DNA of 11,959 nt, from positions 1-11,959 of the forward strand of contig JAKQSZ010000029.1 of assembly GCA_029569475.1 (NCBI GenBank), written 5' to 3'. The notes beneath the pieces are model-generated. The model did not search any database, had not been told where the DNA came from, and saw nothing but the letters and a program-made list of their open reading frames with translations. The number at the start of each line of letters is the position of its first letter. Positions within the stretch are counted from its first letter, which is position 1. The position numbers and the translations under genes are program-made. The stretch is from Candidatus Eiseniibacteriota bacterium (lineage in GTDB: Bacteria; Eisenbacteria; RBG-16-71-46; CAIMUX01). Below, in pieces: positions 6,163 through 11,959 of the stretch.

Positions 6163-6899
6163 GCTCGGTGAGGGATCCGAACGACCGGCCAGGTCTGGGC
6201 CGGATCCGTCCGGAATCGACCGAAAGGAGCCTTTTCCGGTTCTGCCCCGCCTGCGGCCACTCCCTCGTGCGGGAATCGCGCCTGGGCAAGCCGCGGCCTC
6301 GATGTCCGGTTTGCGGCTACGTGCAGTACCGCAACCCGGTGGTGGGGGTGGCCGCGGTGATCTGGGAACAGCAGGTCCGCGCCAGTCTCGGGCCGGACGC
6401 CTGCGCCGCGATCGCGACCGAAACCGGCGTCCTCGGGGTGACGAGCCGCCCGACGAGGGCCGAGGGGCCCGCGAGCTGCTCGGGCGAGACGGTCAGGGCC
6501 GGGGATGCAGAAGATTCCGATTCGGCCTCCGCCCTTTCGGCGACGGGGCGTGTCCTGCTGGTACGCCGCGCCAAGAGATACCGAGGACTCTGGTGCCTCC
6601 CTTGCGGCTATGTCGAGTTTGACGAAGAGATCCGCGAGGCCCTGGTCCGGGAGGTCGAGGAGGAGACCTCGCTGCGCGTCCGGGTCCGGGAGGTGGTGGC
6701 GGTCCACTCCAACTTCCATGATCCCGACGCCCAAAGTGTCGGGATCTGGTTCGCCGCCTCGGCCATCGGGGGCCGCTTGAAACCGGGGGATGACGCCGAT
6801 GGTCTGGCGTTCGTTGACCCGGCGAATCCTCGGCTCCCGCTGGCGTTCCCTACCGACCGGATGGTTCTCGACCACCTCTCGTCCGGATCCCTCAAGTAG
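6156..6899 (+). CDS. Zinc-ribbon Nudix hydrolase with a long internal insertion
   Basis: The product is 247 residues. Residues 30-53 form a zinc ribbon with four cysteines (CPACG at 30-34, CPVCG at 50-54), followed by the linker YRNP common to NudC-like and related Nudix proteins. The Nudix box is at 151-173: G151, E157, then R165-E166-V-E-E169-E170-T-S-L. All metal-binding glutamates are present, while the usual Gly near the end is Ser172. The preceding WCLPCGYVEFDE is characteristic of this zinc-ribbon Nudix group. Such enzymes hydrolyse nucleoside diphosphate derivatives; the exact substrate cannot be told. Between the first strand (VVGVAAVIWE, 62-71) and the second (GRVLLVRR, 131-138), where relatives have a short turn, about 58 extra residues (72-130) are present, rich in Ala, Gly, Ser and Thr. 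The ATG at 6156 overlaps a TGA and sits in the last 14-bp repeat. A TTG nine bases upstream is the only nearby alternative start. Confidence 0.9.
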   Translation: MSGSVRDPNDRPGLGRIRPESTERSLFRFCPACGHSLVRESRLGKPRPRCPVCGYVQYRNPVVGVAAVIWEQQVRASLGPDACAAIATETGVLGVTSRPTRAEGPASCSGETVRAGDAEDSDSASALSATGRVLLVRRAKRYRGLWCLPCGYVEFDEEIREALVREVEEETSLRVRVREVVAVHSNFHDPDAQSVGIWFAASAIGGRLKPGDDADGLAFVDPANPRLPLAFPTDRMVLDHLSSGSLK

Positions 6900-7002
6900 G
6901 GTGGCGCGGCGGTCGATCCCCCAAGCGACGGGCCGCCCCGGGCCCGCCGCGGTCGACCTGTTCCGGCGACCGTGGATCGACGCCGCGGCTTTCGGAGACG
7001 CG

Positions 7003-8523
7003 ATGAGCGGACGCACCCACATCCTCGTCCTGGAGGACAGCCCGGTCCAGTGCCGGCTCTACGAGAAGATCCTCGGCGCGGGGGGATACGACGTCACGAC
7101 CATCGAGGAACCGGCGAAGCTGGTCGAGGGGTTGGATGACGTCCGCTTTCCTGACGCCATCCTCCTGGACATCGTTCTTCCCGGGATGGACGGCGTCACC
7201 GTGCTGGAGATCCTGGAGAAGGACCGTAGGTGGTGCACCGTTCCCGTCATCCTGATGACCTCTTCGCCGACCAAGGACCGGGTCTTGGCGGCGCAGCGCC
7301 TGCCCGTGCCCCCCGAGGGGTTCCTGGTCAAGCCGATCGACCCCGACGGGATGCTGGCTCTGGTGGGCAATGTGCTGGGCGCCAAAGACCCGGTGTTCCT
7401 CATGCGGGCGCGCCAGCGGCGGCGGCTGTCGCTCTCGCTGGGGGTCATGAGCGATCTGGAGAAGCTCGAGAAGGCGCTCAAGGAGAGCTACGACAGCACG
7501 GGCGACCTACAGAAGCGGATCGCTTGGGCGCGTCGTGAGCGCCAGTCCCTGCTCACCGTCGATACTTCCGCCGTGGGGCGCGAGGTGGGTCTGGCCGTGA
7601 GGCGCAAGGTCGAGGAGCTGGATGCGGCCACCGCGCACTGGCGCGCCGAACTGGATGCCACCGAGGTGTCCCGCCGTGACATCCTGCGGCAGCGCATGGA
7701 CATCATGACCAAGCAGAAGGAGATCCGGGATCTGGAACGGCAGATCCAGGATCTGACCGTGCTCGTTCGACGCAACGGATCGGCCGGCGGCGCGGGTGGG
7801 GTGCGTGAGGCGTTGGCACAGGCGGCGTCGGCCGCGGTGGGGGGCGCCGGGTCCGCCAGGCCGGCCACGCCGGGCGCCAGGCCGAGTCCTCCGAAATCCG
7901 CCGGGCCCCGGCCTTACGGTTCGATGCAGACCATCTACTTCACGCCCGCCGGGGCCAGCGCCGGCCGGGCGGAGGCCAGGTCGGGCGCCGCCGCCGAGCT
8001 CACCCCGTCCGCGCGCCCGGAGGGTGATCTCTCCGAGCAGGAGGAGCCGGGCCAACCCACCGCGTCCGTCCCGGTCCCTTCTGCCGCAGCCGGATCGGCT
8101 CCTGTCGCTTCTACCGCCGCCGGATCTGCCCCGGTCGCGTCTACGGCCGCCGGATCTGCCCCTGAAGCGTCTGCCTCTGCCGCTTCTGCCTCTGCCGGGC
8201 CTGCCCCTGCCGTGTCTACACCTGCCGCGGCTGCCACTTCGGCCTCGGCTTCATCCGCCACCCCAACCCGGGAATCCCCTTCGTCCCGCTGGGACCGCGG
8301 ACCGGCGGATCCTCCCATCGGGAGCGCACCACCGCCACCTTCGTCCAAGCCACCGGACCTGGCCTCCCCCGAGACCCGCGCGGACGCGGACGCCGCCGAC
8401 CAGGCGCGATCGCAAGACCTCATCGCCCGCTTCCGGGCCTATGAGACCGGAGGTGCACCCGGCGTCCGGCCGGGAGCCGGCGACGACGAAAAGGAAAAGG
8501 GCTCCAGGAACGCTGCGGCCTGA
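7003..8523 (+). CDS. Response-regulator receiver protein with coiled coil and Pro/Ala/Ser-rich tail
   Basis: The product has 506 residues. The receiver domain (about 5-125) has the acidic pocket E11-D12, the phosphorylation site D56 in LLDIVLPGMDG, T86 in ILMTS, and K110 in FLVKP, so all the switch residues are present. No DNA-binding, enzymatic or histidine-kinase output domain follows. Residues about 150-258 are a charged heptad-rich coiled coil (DLEKLEKALKESYDSTGDLQ ... TKQKEIRDLERQIQDLTVLV). Residues about 259-450 are low-complexity Gly/Ala/Pro/Ser with 10-residue repeats. A short charged, probably helical segment (SQDLIARFRAYETGG) lies near the C-terminus. This receiver, coiled coil and linker plan is seen in scaffold-type regulators that work by protein-protein contact. 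GGAG eight bases before the ATG supports the start. It lies 103 bp after the Nudix gene. No sensor kinase is visible nearby. Confidence 0.88.
   Translation: MSGRTHILVLEDSPVQCRLYEKILGAGGYDVTTIEEPAKLVEGLDDVRFPDAILLDIVLPGMDGVTVLEILEKDRRWCTVPVILMTSSPTKDRVLAAQRLPVPPEGFLVKPIDPDGMLALVGNVLGAKDPVFLMRARQRRRLSLSLGVMSDLEKLEKALKESYDSTGDLQKRIAWARRERQSLLTVDTSAVGREVGLAVRRKVEELDAATAHWRAELDATEVSRRDILRQRMDIMTKQKEIRDLERQIQDLTVLVRRNGSAGGAGGVREALAQAASAAVGGAGSARPATPGARPSPPKSAGPRPYGSMQTIYFTPAGASAGRAEARSGAAAELTPSARPEGDLSEQEEPGQPTASVPVPSAAAGSAPVASTAAGSAPVASTAAGSAPEASASAASASAGPAPAVSTPAAAATSASASSATPTRESPSSRWDRGPADPPIGSAPPPPSSKPPDLASPETRADADAADQARSQDLIARFRAYETGGAPGVRPGAGDDEKEKGSRNAAA
8081..8170. repeat. Three 30-bp in-frame repeats in the receiver-protein tail
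   Basis: Units are 8081-8110, 8111-8140 and 8141-8170, each containing GCCGGATC near its middle. They encode copies of AAGSAPVAST-like decapeptides. They are followed to about 8240 by shorter irregular Ser/Ala/Pro codon repeats (CTGCC-type). The array lengthens the disordered linker without breaking the frame. Confidence 0.8.
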
Positions 8524-8825
8524 CATGCGCCGCCCTCCGTGGACTGACCTCCCCGGCTGATGGCGGCTTCTGCGTCCGGGCCTGACATGAGCCGACGCTC
8601 CGAAATGTGCTCCCCCGCTGACTCCGGCGTCTGCGTCCCGGCCTGACGTACGATTCCGCTCCCGAGCAGGGGTCCCCGCCTGAGTCTCGCCTCTGGGGCC
8701 CCCGCCTGACGTGCGCTGGCGGCCCCGAGCTGGCGTCCCCGCCTGATTCCCGCCTTTGGGCGCCCGCCTGACCTGCGCTGGCGGCCCCGAGCTGGCCTTC
8801 GTGCATGATTCCGGCCTCGGTGCCC
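8515..8825. repeat. Five tandem repeats of about 62 bp starting at the receiver-gene stop codon
   Basis: The element GCCTGAC recurs with its TGA at 8521, 8583, 8644, 8707 and 8769, giving spacings of 62, 61, 63 and 62 bp. Each unit also has a second (C)TGA about 37 bp after the first, for example at 8558 and 8744. The last two units are closest: 8703-8734 and 8765-8796 agree at 31 of 32 positions, while earlier units are more diverged. The first TGA is the stop codon of the receiver gene. Confidence 0.85.
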
Positions 8826-9109
8826 TGGTCGGCGGAGCTCATCTCCTGATGCTGGCCGTCGCGCGGTCTCCCGAAAACGGCCCTGACCAGCCGTTGGGTC
8901 CAGGGCTCCGTCTCCTCCCGAGGAGGGCTCGACGCCTTTTGTGCCCGGGATGACCTCGTCCGGCAAACGCTGGCGCCCGGATGAAGCGCTTGTTACAATT
9001 AACAAGTACGTTTGAGCCCGGCGAGGGGATGCCGCACTGCTCGCGGCCGTCCCCGGCACGCCGCCGGTACGCTTCCCACCGGCTTCTCCAACGAATTGGG
9101 GGAATCTAC
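8524..9109. other. Gene-free region between receiver gene and C25 protease
   Basis: These 586 bp hold no convincing gene. The first half is the 62-bp repeat array. From about 8826 to 8980 I see only a weak hairpin (8914-8926) about eight bases ahead of CCTTTT, a poor terminator candidate. From 8989 there is an AT-rich palindrome and a probable promoter for the protease, followed by a leader of about 100 bases. Open frames on the minus strand here show the same repeats as arginine- and glycine-rich peptides and look like shadows. Confidence 0.6.
8989..9006 (+). promoter_or_regulatory. AT-rich palindrome with extended -10 element, likely protease promoter
   Basis: CTTGTTA (8989-8995) and TAACAAG (9000-9006) form a perfect 7-bp inverted repeat around CAAT. 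This is a marked AT-rich island in GC-rich surroundings. Within it TGTTACAAT (8991-8999) fits an extended -10 (TGn, then TACAAT, five of six to consensus). The matching -35 position (8971-8976, TGGCGC) is poor. The symmetry over a -10 box suggests a repressor or activator site. The transcript would have a leader of about 100 bases before the ATG at 9110. Confidence 0.4.
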
Positions 9110-11722
9110 ATGAAGAGGATCTCGATCGCCCTGTTGCTGGTCTGGTCCTGTCTCTCCGCCGCCCAGGCGGAGTGGGTGCCTGTCGGCAGCGGAGCGGGTG
9201 TCGATGTCATGGTGCAGGAGGACACCCCGGAACGCATCTCTCTCGAGCTCACCCTCGGAGGCTTCGATCGCACCGATGTCCTGATCGACGGCCGTGTCCA
9301 CTCGCATATCGCCCTGCCAGGCGAGGCCCGGCTCCTGGAGGGAGGGCAACCGGAACTCCCGCTGGTGGCCCGCAGCGTTATCATTCCCGACACCCGTCTG
9401 ATGGAACTGCGCGTGGTGTCCGCGGAGTACCGCGACCTGGACGGCATCGTGCCGGCGCCATCCAAGGGCAACCTGGCGCGATCGATCGATCCCGCGAAGA
9501 TCCCCTACACCTTCGGCGACGTGTACAAGTCCTCTTCCTGGTACCCGGAGCAGCCGGCGTTCGCGCGCGAGGCCTATATCCTGCGCGACTATCGCGGCAC
9601 CACGGTCGTTCTGCAACCCATCCAGTACCAGCCCTCGACCGGGACCCTGCGCGTCTATACGCGCCTGGTCGTCGAACTGGTTGATCGCGGTCCCGGCGGA
9701 GCCAACGTGCTGCTCCGTGACGCCGGAGCGGTCGCGGTCAACGCAGACTTCACGGAGATCTACGCCAACCATTTCCTGAACTACGGCGGCGAGGGGCGCT
9801 ACCAGCAGGTGTCGGAGACGGGCCAGATCCTGGTCCTTTGCCATGACGCCTTTGCCGGCGCGATGCAGCCGTACGTCGACTGGAAGAACCGCATGGGTGT
9901 ACTGACCACCCTGGTTCCGATGTCGCAGGTCGGCTCCACCACGACCGCCGTCCGCGATTACATCCAGACGGCCTACAACACCATGAACAACCCGCGGCTG
10001 GCCGCGGTCCTTCTGGTCGGCGATGCCCCGCAGATTCCGTCGCCGATGTACTCCGGCAGCGCGTCGGATCCGACGTACTCCAAGGTCGCCGGATCGGACA
10101 ACTACCCGGACATCTTCATCGGCCGGATGTCCGCCGAGAACGTGGACCACGTGACCACCCAGGTGGCTCGTACCATCAACTACGAAAGCAATCCGTTGCT
10201 GGCGGGAGGCGATTGGTACCCCAAGGGCGTCGGCATCGCCTCCAACCAGGGGCCGGGCGATGACGGCGAGTACGACAACCAGCACATCGATCGCATTCGC
10301 GGGATGCTGATGGGCTACGGCTATACCACCGTCGACCAGATCTACGATCCCAACGGCAACGCCCAGCAGCTGACCAACGCCCTGAACAATGGCCGCACCG
10401 TCATCAACTACTGCGGCCACGGCTACTCCGACGGGTGGGTCTCCTCCGGGTTCAACGTCAACCACGTTCGGGCGCTGCAGAACGACCACAAGCTGCCCTT
10501 CATCTTCTCGGTCGCCTGCAATACCGGACAGTTCAACGATCGGACCTGTTTCGCCGAGGTCTGGCTGCGCTCCACCCGGAACAACAACCCGATCGGGGCG
10601 GCCGCCGCCTACATGTCCACCCGCTCCCAGGCCTGGAACCCGCCGATGTGCGCCCAGGACGAGTCCGCGCGGCTGCTCGTCAATGACCTGGCCCGCACCT
10701 TTGGTTCGATCTGCTACAACGGCTCCTGCCAGATGATCGACGAGTACGGCGGTTCCGGCGTGACGGAGTTCATGAACTGGCACGTCTTCGGTGACCCGAT
10801 GCTGCGCGTGCGGACGCAGACGCCGGTTGCCATGTCGGTGAGTTGCCCGGAATACCTCGACTCGGATGCGACCAGCCTCGAGCTGGACGTGCCGGGCGTC
10901 CCCGGAGCGCTCTGTGGGCTTTCCTATCAGGGGCAGTTCCTGGGCTCGGCGATCACGGGATCCAACGGACATGCCACGATCGCGCTGGCCGGCCCGCTGC
11001 CGGAGGATGGTTCCACCCTCGACGTCACTGTCACGGCCTACAACCGCATCCCGGCCTTCGCGACGGTGATGGTGATGCCCGCGGCGATGCCGACGTTGCA
11101 GACAGATCCGGCCTCCCTGGTCGTCTCGGTGCCGCTGAACAGCTTCCACGTGGACACCCTGCGGGTGAGCAACGTGGGCGAGCCCGGGTCGCGGTTGGTC
11201 TTCACCGCGGCTTTTCACACGGATGAGCCGGGGCTGCCCTTCGTGACCATCAACCCGACTTCCGGCACGATCCCGGCAGGCGAGTCGATGGACATCGCCG
11301 TGCGGGTGAACAGCTTCGCGCGTCCGACCGGAACCTACGAAGGCGAGATCGATTTCGCCTACAATCCAAGCCAGAACGCCACCGTTCCGATCACCGTCTA
11401 TGTAGGCGATCCGGCGGCCGTCGGCGACCAGCGCGCCCTTCCGGCCGGGCTCTCCCTGGCGGTCACGGGGCCGAATCCGTCCGCGTCGCCGACGACACTC
11501 ACCTTCGGGCTGCCCACGAGCGGTCACGCCTCGCTCGTGGTCGTGGATGCCGCCGGCCGCACCTTGCGCCACCTGCACCAGGGGCCGATGGAAGCCGGCT
11601 ATCGCACGGTCGCGTGGGACGGCGCCGATGACGCGGGGCGGCCGCTGGCCAGCGGGCTCTACTTCGTTCGCCTGAACTCGGGGGATGAACGCGCGACGGC
11701 GCGCGTCCTGCGGATCCGCTGA
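9110..11722 (+). CDS. Secreted gingipain-like C25 cysteine protease with C-terminal FlgD/T9SS-type domain
   Basis: The product has 870 residues. A signal peptide (1-20) has a lysine/arginine start, a hydrophobic core and a likely cut after AQA. Residues about 21-235 match the C25 propeptide region. The catalytic domain spans about 238-570, with His437 in YCGHGYSDGW and Cys470 in FSVACNTGQF. Their spacing of 33 residues equals that of the His/Cys pair of gingipain R. An Ig-like domain follows (about 573-655), then a second beta-sandwich (about 660-765, INPTSGTIPAGES) resembling ASH/BACON-type modules. The last 85 or so residues are a FlgD-like/Por-type C-terminal domain (VVVDAAGRTLRHL, WDGADDAGRPLASGLYFVRL), often used as a sorting or anchoring tail. 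GGGGGA before the ATG at 9110 and the signal peptide fix the start; an in-frame ATG at 8981 would put the promoter inside the gene and hide the signal. Expected role: extracellular or surface protein degradation. Cleavage specificity cannot be told. Confidence 0.93.
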   Translation: MKRISIALLLVWSCLSAAQAEWVPVGSGAGVDVMVQEDTPERISLELTLGGFDRTDVLIDGRVHSHIALPGEARLLEGGQPELPLVARSVIIPDTRLMELRVVSAEYRDLDGIVPAPSKGNLARSIDPAKIPYTFGDVYKSSSWYPEQPAFAREAYILRDYRGTTVVLQPIQYQPSTGTLRVYTRLVVELVDRGPGGANVLLRDAGAVAVNADFTEIYANHFLNYGGEGRYQQVSETGQILVLCHDAFAGAMQPYVDWKNRMGVLTTLVPMSQVGSTTTAVRDYIQTAYNTMNNPRLAAVLLVGDAPQIPSPMYSGSASDPTYSKVAGSDNYPDIFIGRMSAENVDHVTTQVARTINYESNPLLAGGDWYPKGVGIASNQGPGDDGEYDNQHIDRIRGMLMGYGYTTVDQIYDPNGNAQQLTNALNNGRTVINYCGHGYSDGWVSSGFNVNHVRALQNDHKLPFIFSVACNTGQFNDRTCFAEVWLRSTRNNNPIGAAAAYMSTRSQAWNPPMCAQDESARLLVNDLARTFGSICYNGSCQMIDEYGGSGVTEFMNWHVFGDPMLRVRTQTPVAMSVSCPEYLDSDATSLELDVPGVPGALCGLSYQGQFLGSAITGSNGHATIALAGPLPEDGSTLDVTVTAYNRIPAFATVMVMPAAMPTLQTDPASLVVSVPLNSFHVDTLRVSNVGEPGSRLVFTAAFHTDEPGLPFVTINPTSGTIPAGESMDIAVRVNSFARPTGTYEGEIDFAYNPSQNATVPITVYVGDPAAVGDQRALPAGLSLAVTGPNPSASPTTLTFGLPTSGHASLVVVDAAGRTLRHLHQGPMEAGYRTVAWDGADDAGRPLASGLYFVRLNSGDERATARVLRIR

Positions 11723-11774
11723 TCGCGGGGGAGACTCCGATCGCGGGGCAAACCGCGACCACGGGGTAGATCCC
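11721..11774. repeat. Three tandem 18-bp repeats at the protease stop codon
   Basis: Units are 11721-11738, 11739-11756 and 11757-11774. The first two start GATCGCGGGG, and the third is GACCACGGGG. A diverged possible fourth begins GACGG at 11775. The array begins within the TGA stop codon (11720-11722) of the protease gene. Confidence 0.75.
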
Positions 11775-11786
11775 GACGGTAACACT

Positions 11787-11816
11787 GAGGCCGTTTCCTT
11801 CATCGGGGACGGCCTC
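11787..11816 (+). terminator. Strong hairpin, likely terminator of the C25 protease gene
   Basis: GAGGCCGTTTCC (11787-11798) pairs with GGGGACGGCCTC (11805-11816) as a 12-bp stem including two G.U pairs, with the 6-nt loop TTCATC. It is followed by TTCGTT, a modest T-rich stretch. It lies 65 bp after the protease stop codon. Confidence 0.7.
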
Positions 11817-11823
11817 TTCGTTG

Positions 11824-11959
11824 GTGCGCCCGGCATGGGCACAGACTTGGAGGTGCAAGTCCTCTCCTGAGCAGGTCACAGCGAGGGAAGGGAAGCGCAA
11901 GGGCGGAAGGGCGACCGACCGTCTGGAGGAAGCGTGGAACGAACCCGCGGGCCGATGGA
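11824..11959 (+). mobile_element. 5' end of a group II intron, probably class IIC (continues past window)
   Basis: The sequence from 11824 begins GTGCGCCCGGCATGGGCAC, the typical GUGYG intron start followed by the first domain I stem (CGCCC/GGGC). Next come GGAGGTGCAAGTCCTC (11850-11865), the usual 'GG-GUGnAAG-UCC' hairpin, then GCGCAAGGG (11895-11903), a GGCGAC element (near 11909) and GGAGGAAGCG (11925-11934). These occur in the same order and at similar spacing in class C introns such as the Oceanobacillus iheyensis intron, as I remember it. Insertion seven bases after a terminator hairpin is the known target preference of class IIC introns. Group II introns are self-splicing ribozymes that usually encode a reverse transcriptase/maturase in domain IV; that part and the 3' end are beyond the window, so I cannot say whether the copy is intact. 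Confidence 0.85.

Noticed and set aside
8515..8825. Possible CRISPR array
   Set aside because: The whole 62-bp unit is repeated with gradual divergence. There are no near-identical short repeats separated by unrelated spacers, and no cas gene is present.
8914..8940. Hairpin followed by CCTTTT as terminator of the receiver gene
   Set aside because: The stem is only 5 bp with a 3-nt loop and the T-run is short and offset by about eight bases, so it is too weak to annotate.
8971..8996. Sigma-54 type -24/-12 promoter before the protease
   Set aside because: TGGC is present at 8971 but the -12 TTGC element is missing at the required spacing.
8439..9059. Minus-strand open frames across the 62-bp repeats encoding Arg/Gly-rich repetitive peptides
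   Set aside because: The unit length varies between 61 and 63 bp, so no frame is preserved through the array. The open frames follow from GC content and the repeats.
8981..9109. Upstream in-frame ATG at 8981 as the protease start
   Set aside because: It would bury the signal peptide 43 residues inside and place the palindrome and -10 element in coding sequence. The ATG at 9110 has a better ribosome-binding site.
8999..11842. Very long open frame (947 codons) on the minus strand opposite the C25 protease
   Set aside because: It is antisense to a protein with unmistakable family motifs. Its product is His/Arg/Gly-rich with no recognisable domain, as is common for antisense frames in GC-rich genes.

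Overview
The window is high-GC DNA (G/C-rich third positions throughout) with short intergenic gaps. The last complete gene encodes a gingipain-like C25 cysteine protease ending in a FlgD/T9SS-type C-terminal domain. That architecture, the GC content and the mix of TldD/TldE, zinc-ribbon Nudix and rhomboid proteins suggest an uncultured bacterium on the edge of the FCB group (Krumholzibacteriota/Eisenbacteria-like). This placement is an inference from protein architecture, not from a marker gene.

Layout, left to right. Positions 2-454 (+) hold the 3' part of a transposase-like gene cut by the window edge. Positions 684-5180 are on the minus strand. Read 5'->3' they encode a P-loop NTPase (5180-4353), a four-helix SMR/EamA-type membrane protein (4353-3985, joined by a TGATG stop/start overlap), a TldD metalloprotease with a twin-arginine signal (3811-2279), a possible 45-codon small ORF (2204-2067) and TldE/PmbA (2063-684). 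From 5199 everything is on the plus strand: a rhomboid intramembrane protease (5199-6047), a zinc-ribbon Nudix hydrolase (6156-6899), a response-regulator receiver with a coiled coil and a Pro/Ala/Ser-rich tail (7003-8523), a gene-free stretch of about 590 bp, and the secreted C25 protease (9110-11722). A strong hairpin (11787-11816) follows. Seven bases later the sequence becomes the 5' end of a bacterial group II intron of class C type (11824 to the window end). Its reverse-transcriptase gene, if present, lies outside the window.

Proteolysis is the common theme: TldD/TldE, a rhomboid and a C25 protease. Only TldD/TldE are an established functional pair (they form a heterodimer in other bacteria); no shared pathway for the rest can be read from the sequence.

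The least ordinary signal is at DNA level. Tandem repeats sit on or next to the 3' ends of four different genes, each with a different unit: 21 bp x5 in the last part of the NTPase gene, 14 bp x9 starting on the rhomboid stop codon, about 62 bp x5 starting on the receiver-gene stop codon, and 18 bp x3 starting on the protease stop codon. The 14-bp array fills the whole rhomboid-Nudix gap and creates a chain of ATGA stop/start overlaps that could carry ribosomes from one gene to the next.
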